This document shows positions 9,044 to 17,007 of a stretch of 64,000 bases of DNA, piece by piece (position 1 is the stretch's first letter; each line of letters begins with the position of its first letter). The notes beneath the pieces are model-generated. The model had not been told where the DNA came from, did no database searches, and saw only the letters and a program-made list of their open reading frames with translations. A program made the position numbers and the translations under genes. This stretch comes from Trichomonas vaginalis G3 (lineage: Eukaryota; Parabasalia; Trichomonadida; Trichomonadidae): the NCBI RefSeq assembly GCF_026262505.1, contig NC_067203.1, positions 6,820,001-6,884,000 on the forward strand, in the 5' to 3' direction.

Positions 9044-9850
9044 ATGGCAGAAGACATAGTGGTTTATACTATTACGACTAAAAACCCTGAGTCATATAAT
9101 TCTATAACAACAAACTTACAAAGTCCTCAAGGACGATATTGTAAACTGACCTTAAACACGATGACGACTAAAGCCTGTTTTGCTCTTTTGACACCAGAAG
9201 ATTTTATTGTTGTGAATGGTAAAAAATACTCCTTTGAAGATACTTACTCAGATATACCACCAACAGGTTTTGTTGACTTATTTAATACTTTAAGGACGGA
9301 TGTAACATGTGCTGCAACTAGAGCAGGTTTCATTATGTTTGGATGTCCGACTGAGTTTAGTATAAACGATATGAGCTATAATACAAAACTTATATCTGGT
9401 TTTTACTACCAACAGTTTCCTATAACAGGAAAAGGTGTCATACAAGGTCTATCTGTTCCATTGACTTTAAGTACACCTATTTTATATATTGTTTCAAACT
9501 TAGGTTCAAAGTGCTATTCGAATGTCGACAGAAACTACTATGACCAAAAGATACTCATGCGTATAAACAACACCTTCTCTGCTGGTTTGCCTATTGTTCA
9601 TTCGAATGCAGAGTTTTCAGCTTTAGTAAACTCAAACACTTTAGCAAACATAAACTTAACCTTAGTTGACGCAAACTTTGTTCCTGTAAAACTTTTATGT
9701 CCTATGTATTTGTCAATGACGGCAGAAAGTTTCGAATTGGAAGATGCAACTGGTGAAAGTATTGTACTACAAGAACAACTTCAACAACAAATAGCTCAAG
9801 AACAACAAATGCAACAAATGGAACAAATGCAACAAATAGCTCAAGAATAA
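9044..9850 (+). CDS. Putative penton/minor capsid protein
   Basis: 268 residues, beta-rich throughout (YTITTKNPESYNSITTNL, GRYCKLTLNTMTTKACFALL). The segment LTLVDANFVPVKLLCPMYLS near residue 205 resembles the closing strands of single jelly-roll minor capsid proteins of Polintons and polinton-like viruses. The C-terminus is a Gln-rich run (LQQQIAQEQQMQQMEQMQQI). Position after the capsid gene fits a penton. The assignment is by pattern and context only; a profile search or structure prediction against PM2/Polinton pentons would decide. Confidence 0.6.
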   Translation: MAEDIVVYTITTKNPESYNSITTNLQSPQGRYCKLTLNTMTTKACFALLTPEDFIVVNGKKYSFEDTYSDIPPTGFVDLFNTLRTDVTCAATRAGFIMFGCPTEFSINDMSYNTKLISGFYYQQFPITGKGVIQGLSVPLTLSTPILYIVSNLGSKCYSNVDRNYYDQKILMRINNTFSAGLPIVHSNAEFSALVNSNTLANINLTLVDANFVPVKLLCPMYLSMTAESFELEDATGESIVLQEQLQQQIAQEQQMQQMEQMQQIAQE

Positions 9851-9878
9851 AAAAATATTTTTTTTTATTTTTATAAAA

Positions 9879-11114
9879 ATGTACAGAATAGACGTTTCAG
9901 ATTTTTATGACTTCCAAGCGTTCAGAAATATGTGTCCATTTCGAGACTATAACAAAGCAGTCGAGAATTTGAAACGTTTAGTCATTTATGTCGACTCTGC
10001 CCCAGAATGTTATGTCATGAAAGAATGGGATGTTGTCTTTAACAAACCTAAAGCGACAATAGTTTCAGAACAAGAATGTAAACAGAAACTTAAGAAAATA
10101 AAAGTTGTACAAGTTGGCATGAAGATGTTAGATGCTTGGGATATCTTATTGTCAAAGTTAGAAGATTTTTCAGTTCGTGGTATAAAGTTCTATACACCAT
10201 CTCCAAACTTCTATTCTATCTTCACTGGATATAAATATGAACAAGTAGAATGGAAAGAAAATGTTATAGAAGCTTGGTTAGACCATGTCAAAGAAATTAT
10301 ATGCAATGGAAACGAAAGAGTCTATGAGTATATCTTATGTTGGTTTGCAAACATCTTACAACATCCAAGTGCTAAAAATGAAACTGCTCTCATCATAATT
10401 GGAAAACAAGGAACAGGTAAGAACACTTTCTTTACAGATATCTTATGCAAACTGTTAGAGGGCTATTCGAACCCGAATATGACAAACTTAGAAAACATCT
10501 GCGGTAAATTTAACTCTTCAATAGAGAATATGAAACTTATAGTATGTAACGAACTTCAAAGTATAGATACAACAAAAGTTTTGAACTCAGATGCTTTGAA
10601 GAGTCTTATAACAGACAAAGTTGGAGTTGTTGAGAAAAAATATAAAGACCAAAGAGTTTGTGAAAATGTTGCAAACTTCGTCATGGTTTCAAACAACGCC
10701 GTTCCGATGAAGTTAGAAAGTTCTGACAGAAGATATGTAGTTGTCAGAACGTCAGAAGCTCATATGCAAGATACAGAATATTTTGACGACTTAGCAGAAA
10801 CTTTGACATCTGACTTTTACAACCACTTGTTCTCATATTTCATGACATTAGATATTTCTAAGTTCAATCCAAGACAAATTCCACATACCGAAGAGAGACA
10901 AACATTGTTAGAAGCAAACAAGAGTGTATATGAACTGTTCATAGATGAAACTGACTTTGAGTGTTTAGATGAAAGGTCATTGTACGATTCGTATAAACAG
11001 TATTGTCAAGAGTATGGTTATATGACAGCGTCTAAACGAACATTCTTGGCAAATGTCAAAAGTCTTTTAGACGTACAGAATGGTGTATATACAAAGAAAA
11101 ATTTTTCTGAGTAA
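9879..11114 (+). CDS. Superfamily 3 (D5-like) DNA helicase
   Basis: 411 residues. Walker A GKQGTGKNT near residue 177, Walker B MKLIVCNE near 221, SF3 motif C NFVMVSNN near 267, followed by SSDRRYVVV, which matches the Arg-rich segment of D5-type helicases. It would unwind the element during protein-primed replication. No primase domain is visible in the N-terminal ~170 residues. Start ATG follows TTTTTATAAAA, the same leader as the PolB gene on the other strand. The copy 3 homolog is broken. Confidence 0.88.
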   Translation: MYRIDVSDFYDFQAFRNMCPFRDYNKAVENLKRLVIYVDSAPECYVMKEWDVVFNKPKATIVSEQECKQKLKKIKVVQVGMKMLDAWDILLSKLEDFSVRGIKFYTPSPNFYSIFTGYKYEQVEWKENVIEAWLDHVKEIICNGNERVYEYILCWFANILQHPSAKNETALIIIGKQGTGKNTFFTDILCKLLEGYSNPNMTNLENICGKFNSSIENMKLIVCNELQSIDTTKVLNSDALKSLITDKVGVVEKKYKDQRVCENVANFVMVSNNAVPMKLESSDRRYVVVRTSEAHMQDTEYFDDLAETLTSDFYNHLFSYFMTLDISKFNPRQIPHTEERQTLLEANKSVYELFIDETDFECLDERSLYDSYKQYCQEYGYMTASKRTFLANVKSLLDVQNGVYTKKNFSE

Positions 11115-11151
11115 ATTTTAAAAAAAATATTTTTTTTATCCGATAGAAAAG

Positions 11152-11571
11152 ATGACGAAATTCATCTCAGTAAACAAGTACATGTCAGGACTTAAAGAAG
11201 AACTAGACCCATTCACATATTTGAATGTTTACTTCTACCATTTTGAAAAGTCTACATTTGACAAAGTTTGGAACATCGAACCAGTTAAGTTTGCTATTGT
11301 GACTAAAAATGGTGCGAAATTTGAAGACTTAGACATAGAAGGTTTGTTAACAGTCAAAGAAAGTTTTGACAGAAGGTTCTCAAACCTTAAAGAAGGCAAA
11401 GCATACAAACTTGTTATACCTTATGAACCAAAGAAAGCAGACGACTATGAATATTATGAGTCTAAGATAGTTGAAGTTCAAGGTAAATTGGGTAAAAAGA
11501 TTTTAGAGTCTAAGCCAGTGTTTGCTCCTAAAGAGGAAGAGAACATTGACATTGACCCAGAAATGTTCTAA
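11152..11571 (+). CDS. 139-residue protein, possibly ssDNA-binding
   Basis: Reads MTKFISVNKYMSGLKEELDP, beta-rich in the middle and ending in an acidic tail EEENIDIDPEMF. An acidic tail closing with a hydrophobic residue is typical of single-strand binding proteins such as bacterial SSB, and the gene follows the helicase. This is a functional guess from tail and position; no OB-fold motif can be proved by eye. It is intact and nearly identical in copy 3 (45607-46026). Confidence 0.75.
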   Translation: MTKFISVNKYMSGLKEELDPFTYLNVYFYHFEKSTFDKVWNIEPVKFAIVTKNGAKFEDLDIEGLLTVKESFDRRFSNLKEGKAYKLVIPYEPKKADDYEYYESKIVEVQGKLGKKILESKPVFAPKEEENIDIDPEMF

Positions 11572-11587
11572 AAATAAAATTTTATTT

Positions 11588-12034
11588 TTACATGTCAAAT
11601 TTCTTCTTCTCTGGAACTGGTTCTTTCTTCTCTTCTTCTACTTTCTTTTCTTTCTTTTCTCTCTTCTTCTTCTCTGGTGGAGTTATGTCAAACTTCTCAG
11701 AACCATATTTTTGTAAAAGTGCTTTGTCATTTAATAGCTCTTCTATTCTGTTTTCTATTTCATTTTCAAGAACAGCGCATGTGTCTTCTTTGCATTCTAA
11801 GAAGTTTTGTTGGACTTCATCTCTCCAAGAGGCGTCATCTCTGTCAACAAGTCTGTCATTGACAAATTTTAAGACTTCTCTGCTTAAGGTTTTATGGTTC
11901 TTGTCATATTCCCAGAAACAGAACTTTAGAACAAATTCACCTTTCTTGTTTACACTATGTAAGATTTTATGGTCGACAGATGTTTTGCTGTCGAAAAGCT
12001 TGTCTCGAATATAGATAGCGAAATCGCTAGACAT
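11588..12034 (-). CDS. 148-residue protein with Lys/Glu-rich tail
   Basis: Starts MSSDFAIYIRDKLFDSKTSV; residues ~115-148 are a charged tail (PPEKKKREKKEKKVEEEKK). The stop is 16 bp from the convergent 11152 gene and the start is 36 bp from the divergent ATPase gene. Intact in copy 3 (46043-46495). Family not recognised; conservation and position beside the ATPase suggest a packaging or assembly role, which is inference. Confidence 0.75.
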   Translation of the reverse strand: MSSDFAIYIRDKLFDSKTSVDHKILHSVNKKGEFVLKFCFWEYDKNHKTLSREVLKFVNDRLVDRDDASWRDEVQQNFLECKEDTCAVLENEIENRIEELLNDKALLQKYGSEKFDITPPEKKKREKKEKKVEEEKKEPVPEKKKFDM

Positions 12035-12070
12035 TTCCTAAAAGATAAAAATTTTAATTTTTCTAAAAAT
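12035..12070. promoter_or_regulatory. 36-bp divergent promoter region
   Basis: Separates the starts of the 11588 gene (minus) and the packaging ATPase (plus). It holds CTAAAAGATAAAAATTTT and AATTTTTCTAAAAAT, again T/A-rich motifs readable on both strands. The same spacer is kept in copy 3 (46496-46531). Confidence 0.5.
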
Positions 12071-12946
12071 ATGTTAGAAAAAAAGTTTGCTGACATTGAC
12101 AAGAAATTTGAGAATGTTTTAAACAAGAACAAGAGGAAGTTGGAAAATGCTCAGATAAAACCCATACATGACAAGTTCCTATTTGCTCAGAATGGTATAA
12201 CAGGTCTAATTGCACCGCCTGGGTCGGGTAAGACTTTCACTTATCTTAAAATGGCTGCACAACAACAAGAACTAGATGAGAAGAACCCATTCTATGAGTT
12301 AGTAGTCATTTGTAGTACTTCTAGTCAATTTGACCAAACCGTAAATTCGTTCAAAGATATTATAAAAAAGTCTAAGTTAGTATGTATAAAAGACTCTGAG
12401 TTGTTAGATTGGATAAAGAAGTACCAAAGAAGAGTTTTGAAGTACAATGCTATAAATGAGTATGTCAATTCTAAGTTTAAAGACCCAAATGAGGAAATGC
12501 AGAGAATATTAGAGAAGAAACACTTCAGAAACAAACAGAAAGAGATAGAATACATTTCGAAGAAATTGCAATCTTACGATTGGAAGACTTACCCTCACAG
12601 ATGTCTTCTTATCTTAGATGACTTTGCTTCTCATCCTTTGTTAAAGAACAGAGAACAAGACATGTGTCGAATTCTCAAGAAGCTCAGACACTTTAACATT
12701 TCAGTTGTCATTTGTGTACAGACAGCCAAGAGTTTAAGTAAGGATGTAAAGAGAATACTTACTGATATCATACTTTTCCCCGGATTGTCCGAAGACGATT
12801 TCATGGAACTTATGAAAGAGTCCATGGCAGGTAAGTTTGACAGACATGAACTATGGGAGAAGTACAAAGTCATACAAGACCCTCATACTTCTTTCAGAAT
12901 TCATATCTACGCAAACAAAGTTCAAATTGTAAAAAGTCAAGCGTAA
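12071..12946 (+). CDS. FtsK/HerA-like DNA packaging ATPase
   Basis: 291 residues from ATG 12071. Walker A APPGSGKT near residue 50, Walker B CLLILDDFA near 180, then SVVICVQTAKSLSKD, the Gln-containing sensor strand of HerA/A32-type packaging ATPases. This family pumps genomes into capsids in Polintons, poxviruses and related viruses. The ORF extends upstream to 11969, but that part overlaps the divergent 148-residue gene; ATG 12071 follows the usual TCTAAAAAT leader. Copy 3 has an intact homolog (46532-47404). Confidence 0.9.
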   Translation: MLEKKFADIDKKFENVLNKNKRKLENAQIKPIHDKFLFAQNGITGLIAPPGSGKTFTYLKMAAQQQELDEKNPFYELVVICSTSSQFDQTVNSFKDIIKKSKLVCIKDSELLDWIKKYQRRVLKYNAINEYVNSKFKDPNEEMQRILEKKHFRNKQKEIEYISKKLQSYDWKTYPHRCLLILDDFASHPLLKNREQDMCRILKKLRHFNISVVICVQTAKSLSKDVKRILTDIILFPGLSEDDFMELMKESMAGKFDRHELWEKYKVIQDPHTSFRIHIYANKVQIVKSQA

Positions 12947-12955
12947 AAATGTAAG

Positions 12956-13039
12956 TGTTTGAGTCTTAGTCTGTTGTGGTGCTGGGGCTGTCGGTTCTTC
13001 TGGCTTTGGAATGGACTCGGTTGGTGGTACGTCGGACAT
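12956..13039 (-). pseudogene. 5' remnant of Pro/Gln-rich protein gene
   Basis: Starts MSDVPPTESIPKPEEPTAPA, matching the start of the 112-residue protein at 50096-50434 (MTDVPLPECLPKPEKPK). About 28 residues survive before the sequence runs into the ATPase 3' flank. Confidence 0.65.
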
Positions 13040-13059
13040 TCGTTTGTGTCCTGTCGGAT

Positions 13060-13390
13060 GGAAGGACTTTTCCTGTCGGAAGGAAGGACTTTTCCTGTCG
13101 GAAAGAAAAACTTTTCCTGTCGGAAAGAAAAATTTTTCCTGTCGGAAAGAAAAATTTTTCCTGAAGGTCGGCCAAAAAGTTCTCAATTTTCGAAAATTTG
13201 AATGGTTTACGGACGGACAACAGGAAAAATTTTTCCTGTCGGAAGGAAAATTTTTTCCTGTTGGAAGGAAAATTTTTTCCTGTTGGAAGGAAAATTTTTT
13301 CCTGTTGGAAGGAAAAACTTTTCCTGTTGGAAGGAAATTTTTTTCCTGTTGGAAGGAAAAACTTTTCCTGTTGGAAGGAAGGACTCGGAA
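13060..13390. repeat. Iteron-like array of 22-bp inverted repeats
   Basis: About a dozen units of the type CCTGTCGGAAGGAAAAACTTTT, period 22 bp. Each unit is itself an inverted repeat (TTTTTCC / GGAAAAA around TGTCGGA or TGTTGGA). A ~60-bp non-repeat island (13163-13222, containing AATTTTCGAAAATTTGAATG) splits the array and recurs in the second array at 50440-50735. Because 22 is not a multiple of 3 and the unit lacks stops, long meaningless ORFs run through on both strands. Confidence 0.85.
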
Positions 13391-13437
13391 TGCCAGAAGG
13401 ACTCGGACAAGACAATTTACCTTATAGAGCTACCTGA
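13390..13437 (+). pseudogene. 5' remnant of 119-residue protein gene
   Basis: Fifteen codons starting MPEGLGQDNLPY, corresponding to MQERLDEAIYLI at 50739 in copy 3. The rest of the gene is missing. Confidence 0.55.
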
Positions 13438-13476
13438 GCCATCTTTGGTGTCAAGCTTGAAAAATAAATGGTTCAT

Positions 13477-14283
13477 TTACTCTTCCTCTTTGAAGTTGTC
13501 AAAATACTCTGTTATTTTTTCTTTCAGTAGCGGCAAATCTTCTTTGAATGTAAGTATTGTACAACCTTTCATATCATAGTGTGTTTGAGGTAACGTATCT
13601 TGAACTATCTGTTTAACATCTTCATTTGGTGTCATTGAAATCGGTAAGTTTTCGCGATAGAACCAATTTCTGTCAGATTTGTAAATCTTAGCTAAGTCGT
13701 AAAAGCTTTTGTTGTTTCTTCTGACTAAATGCAACATAACCATATCTCTGTCTTCTTCATTTTCCATCTCTTCAGTGTAAATCATATACTTATAGTTCTT
13801 TTCCTTTCCTTTTGGTACCGAACGTGGTATTCTTTTCTGTATGTTTTTGTCTTTTGCTTCAAGCTTGTTCTCTAGCTCTTCACGTTCTTGTCTATGAATT
13901 TCATCTAACATCATGAAAATATAACAAGCATAGCGAGGTGAAGCCCACATTGCAACAGCATTTACAAGAAGTCTATGTACATACCAACCTCTCAAACCAT
14001 TTGGCAAATTTTGACGATTTTCGTACGGAATCTCGACCCGCGGTTTTCTACCGGTCGCAAACATATGAGGAAATTCTTCTAAAAGTTCTTTTGTCTGTTG
14101 GTTTTCAAACCAATGACGTGCTTGCTTTGTAGAACGAAGAGCATTCAAAATACTTTGCATTTGGTACATGTCATCTTTGACCGAACGAATGAGACGGAGT
14201 TGTTTGTTAAACTGAACCCACTCGTATTCTTCACTTATGGCTTCATGAACGATAGCAGTTGTTGTGTTCTCTGTTGTTGTCAT
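13477..14283 (-). CDS. KilA-N domain protein
   Basis: 268 residues from ATG 14283 (MTTTENTTTAIVHEAI). Segment NGLRGWYVHRLLVNAVAMWA followed by SPRYACYIFMMLDEI matches the C-terminal half of KilA-N domains (pattern YVHPLLV..A.W.SPEFA). A Lys/Glu-rich linker follows, then a conserved C-terminal domain (KNYKYMIYTEEMENEEDRDM). KilA-N proteins are DNA-binding regulators of large DNA viruses and phages. Residues ~48-90 differ sharply from the copy 3 homolog (47420-48259) while flanks are nearly identical. An upstream in-frame ATG at 14301 exists, but related genes lack it. Confidence 0.8.
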   Translation of the reverse strand: MTTTENTTTAIVHEAISEEYEWVQFNKQLRLIRSVKDDMYQMQSILNALRSTKQARHWFENQQTKELLEEFPHMFATGRKPRVEIPYENRQNLPNGLRGWYVHRLLVNAVAMWASPRYACYIFMMLDEIHRQEREELENKLEAKDKNIQKRIPRSVPKGKEKNYKYMIYTEEMENEEDRDMVMLHLVRRNNKSFYDLAKIYKSDRNWFYRENLPISMTPNEDVKQIVQDTLPQTHYDMKGCTILTFKEDLPLLKEKITEYFDNFKEEE

Positions 14284-14371
14284 ATCTGTCTTTACATACA
14301 AAATAAAAAATAAAATAAAAATAAAATTAGCGTTATTTTCTGGCTTTCACAAAAGACCAAAAATAAACGCT

Positions 14372-14983
14372 TTACATGTATTTTTCAGCAACTTCGTCAA
14401 ATACTTTTATAGCTTTGTCGATCTCATCTACTTCAAACGTTTCTTTACCTCTCGTGGGAGCACCATACATTTTCTCAAACTTTTCAAGTAGTTCTGTTTC
14501 AGCAGCTCTCATATCGTTAACAAACGCAACCTTAACTCTATTGACTATACTGTCATATCTTTGAGTTATATTAAATGTTCTTCCTATCTTATATCTCTTT
14601 GTATTGAAGTCCTTCGGTTTCTGAACGATGTAAAGTAAGCCCTCACTGCAACGTTCCGTATCGAATGAACCATATGTTATGAAATTATATCCAACAACTG
14701 GGTCAATCCAGAACAAAACTACTGGTATAAGACTTTTGTCTATAAGATATGCTCTTGTTCCATAGAATCTTACTGATATCATAAGCTCAGGATTTCTTGT
14801 CAAAATTTTCTGAGTTGAAGCAATTCCAACCCAATGCCATGTTTTCTTTCCAAATGGTGATATAATGTCTGACAAAGAATATTTGTTGTATTTCTTTGAG
14901 TATCTTACGTTTAAATCACCAATTCTAACCACTTTGGTCTCATTGTCTATCTTTTTAACTGTTTCAAACTCAGTGTTTGTCAT
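14372..14983 (-). CDS. T5orf172/GIY-YIG-like protein with KilA-N-type N-terminus
   Basis: 203 residues. The N-terminal ~110 residues (YSKKYNKYSLSDIISPFGKK, RFYGTRAYLIDKSLIPVVLF) look like a divergent KilA-N/BRO-type DNA-binding domain. Residues ~120-195 (GLLYIVQKP, RYKIGRTFNITQRYDSI, AAETELLEKFEKMYG, GKETFEVDEIDKAI) follow the T5orf172 pattern, a GIY-YIG-fold family common in viruses. Copy 3 has no counterpart here. Leader TTTTATTTTGTATGTAAGAA is shared with the neighbouring KilA-N gene. Confidence 0.72.
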   Translation of the reverse strand: MTNTEFETVKKIDNETKVVRIGDLNVRYSKKYNKYSLSDIISPFGKKTWHWVGIASTQKILTRNPELMISVRFYGTRAYLIDKSLIPVVLFWIDPVVGYNFITYGSFDTERCSEGLLYIVQKPKDFNTKRYKIGRTFNITQRYDSIVNRVKVAFVNDMRAAETELLEKFEKMYGAPTRGKETFEVDEIDKAIKVFDEVAEKYM

Positions 14984-14989
14984 TTCCTG

Positions 14990-15425
14990 TTCTTACATAC
15001 AAAATAAAAAAAAATATTTTAAAAAAACTAGCGTTAATTTTATTTTTTCTATCTTGTATAAAAGATATGATTTCATAGAGTTTTTTTACGATTTTCATGA
15101 GTTTTAGGCAACCCCTGTAAAAGTCGGGGTAGCATTTTTTCACGATTTTCATGAGTTTTTTTTACGATTTTCGTACGGAATCTCTACCCTCGATTTTCCT
15201 TGGGTAGCAAACATATGAGGAAATTCATGAAATTTGGTCATTTTTTTACGATTTCATAGAGTTTTTTTTACGAAGTGTCAAAGTTCTCTTCGTCAAAAAA
15301 ATACAGTTATATCATGAAATTTGGTCATTTTTTTCACGATTTCATAGAGTTTTTTTACGAAGTGTCAAAGTTCTCTTCGTCAAAAAAATACAGTTATATC
15401 ATGAAATTTGGTCATTTTTTTCAGC
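14990..15425. repeat. KilA-N cassette fragments and tandem repeats
   Basis: No complete gene. 15165-15225 repeats the variable part of the KilA-N gene (14025-14080); on the minus strand it still reads in frame as FPHMFATQGKSRVEIPYENR. Shorter pieces (ACGATTTTCATGAG) match the copy 3 version of the same region. 15230-15425 holds two copies of a ~90-bp unit (GATTTCATAGAG ... ATCATGAAATTTGGTCATTT). Confidence 0.7.
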
Positions 15426-15556
15426 AAAAATATATTTTAGATCTAACCAGGTCCCTCGGTCCCTCGGTCCCTCGGTCAAATGAACTTCTCTGAAAAAGTG
15501 TGACAACATGACATTTTGACAACAACACAGGAAATAGACTTCATCGTCAATGAGCG
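15425..15556. repeat. Left arm of ~130-bp inverted repeat around accessory gene
   Basis: Begins AAAAATATATTTTAGATCT and includes GGTCCCTC repeated three times, then AACTTCTCTGAAAAAGTGTG. The reverse complement lies at 16880-17007 on the other side of the 15596-16492 gene. Confidence 0.8.
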
Positions 15557-15595
15557 TAAATCAGACAAAAATATATTTTAGGTGCTACCTCTTTT

Positions 15596-16492
15596 TCACA
15601 AGCGTTTTACATGGTATATGTTGTGATGGTTCATGACTTTAAACAGTTTTGTAGCTTCTATTTCTTCACGAAGGATATCAAAAGTTTTAACTATGCCGAA
15701 AGTTTCTTTGTACTTCTTCTTGACATCAGATAGAAGGAAATCGTCAGCAGTTGGATAGTTTTTGTTCAGAAATGTCAACATGTCCATTTTATCTTCTGCT
15801 GGTTTCTCTACTTCTTTCTTTAAGTCAGCATAGTCGTTTCTCATACGTTCTATCTCTTTGACGGAGTAGTTATATTTCCTCATTGCTGCTTTACATTTTG
15901 AACATTGTGGGTTCATTTTAGCATTGTACATTGAAACCTTACCTGCAAGTACAACCAAGGCGTAAATGGTTTTCTTTAACTCAAAGGCTGCTGGTTTTAT
16001 CTGTCCGTTCCATACTTTACCTCTTCTATCTTTATCTCTTATCTGCCATACACATTTTGCAACTAACGAAACAAAGTTGTCGTAGGTCTTAAACTCTTCA
16101 GATTTGTATATGTCAATGAAATATACCATATCGCAGTCTTTGTGGTTGCAATGAAATCCAAGAAACTCATAGTTTACCTTTCGTATGAACTTCTTTATTT
16201 CTACTGAGTCAGTTGGTTTCACTTCTATTTCATCGAATTCTGGAATAGTAAGCTTTTGTTGTTGTATTTCAGGAAGTTTAGGTAGATGGTCAATAATATC
16301 CTGCATTTCATAAAGATACTGTTCATTTGTTTCATCTTTCGTACTACAGTCTAAATCTCCTTGGAGAAGTTCTTGCTTTATCTTCTGGATTTCTGTTTCG
16401 AAAGTATATGAAGAAGGAATGAAGCTTTTCATCTCTACTAACATAGATGTTGGGTTCATGACTAAAGAGTTTGGTGAAGTTGTTGCTGACAT
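15596..16492 (-). CDS. Accessory protein with CxxC and HC..C motifs, unknown
   Basis: 298 residues starting MSATTSPNSLVMNPTSMLVE. Residues ~125-140 GFHCNHKDCD and ~200 CSKCKAA could bind zinc; C-terminal block FLNKNYPTADDFLLSDVKKK ends HNIYHVKRL. Copy 3 has a 311-residue homolog (48604-49539), also intact and also flanked by repeats. Lies inside a long inverted repeat and shares the accessory-type leader, so it behaves as a cassette. Family not recognised. Confidence 0.75.
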   Translation of the reverse strand: MSATTSPNSLVMNPTSMLVEMKSFIPSSYTFETEIQKIKQELLQGDLDCSTKDETNEQYLYEMQDIIDHLPKLPEIQQQKLTIPEFDEIEVKPTDSVEIKKFIRKVNYEFLGFHCNHKDCDMVYFIDIYKSEEFKTYDNFVSLVAKCVWQIRDKDRRGKVWNGQIKPAAFELKKTIYALVVLAGKVSMYNAKMNPQCSKCKAAMRKYNYSVKEIERMRNDYADLKKEVEKPAEDKMDMLTFLNKNYPTADDFLLSDVKKKYKETFGIVKTFDILREEIEATKLFKVMNHHNIYHVKRL

Positions 16493-16574
16493 GTTCTTAC
16501 AATAAAAATAAAAAATATTTTTTTAAAAAAAACTAAAATATATTTTTGCCGAATTCAAGAGTTTTGTGTGTTTT

Positions 16575-16690
16575 CTACGGTGGAGCCACTTTTGGCTCGA
16601 CCTCAAAACAAGCATTTCGTGAAGAATATACCACCCCGCTGTTTTCCGACGGTTGCTTTTTATACAAAACATGTACGAAGAAGAAGTCAT
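16575..16690 (+). pseudogene. Inverted fragments of a second KilA-N gene
   Basis: GGAGCCACTTTTGGCTCGAC and GACGGTTGCTTTTTATACAA match the KilA-N remnant at 49690-49975 of copy 3 in reverse orientation, with the order of pieces changed. No open gene results. 16690-16880 holds repeats of GAAGAAGTCATGACAAAACA. Confidence 0.55.
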
Positions 16691-16879
16691 GACAAAACAT
16701 ATACGATGAAGAAGTTTATTTCCTGGACTGTTGTCAAAATGTCATGTTGTCACCATTTTCAAAAAGATGTTAGTTGACCGAGGGACCGAGGGACCGAGGG
16801 ACCTGGTGACCCCTTCAGTTCTTCAAAACATTGACGAAGAAGTCTCAACAAAACATTTACGATGAAGAAGTCATGACAA

Positions 16880-17007
16880 AACATATACGATGAAGTTTAT
16901 TTCCTGTGTTGTTGTCAAAATGTCATGTTGTCACACTTTTTCAGAGAAGTTAAAATGACCGAGGGACCGAGGGACCTGGTGACCTGGTGAGATCTAAAAT
17001 ATATTTT
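16880..17007. repeat. Right arm of ~130-bp inverted repeat
   Basis: Reverse complement of 15425-15556, including the GAGGGACC units and AGATCTAAAATATATTTTT at its outer edge. The GAGGGACC units also occur at 16777-16802. Confidence 0.8.

Noticed and set aside
11592-12014. Plus-strand 140-residue Ser/Phe-rich ORF
   Set aside because: Antisense of the conserved 148-residue gene with a Lys/Glu tail; no start motif.
13060-13390. CRISPR-like array
   Set aside because: No unique spacers, units are contiguous and the setting is a eukaryotic transposon.
12851-13579. Long ORFs on both strands rich in FPVGKKNFS / FLPTGKNFPSNRK
   Set aside because: They are translations of the 22-bp repeat array in every frame. 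The period is not a multiple of 3 and the unit has no stops, so open frames are expected by chance.
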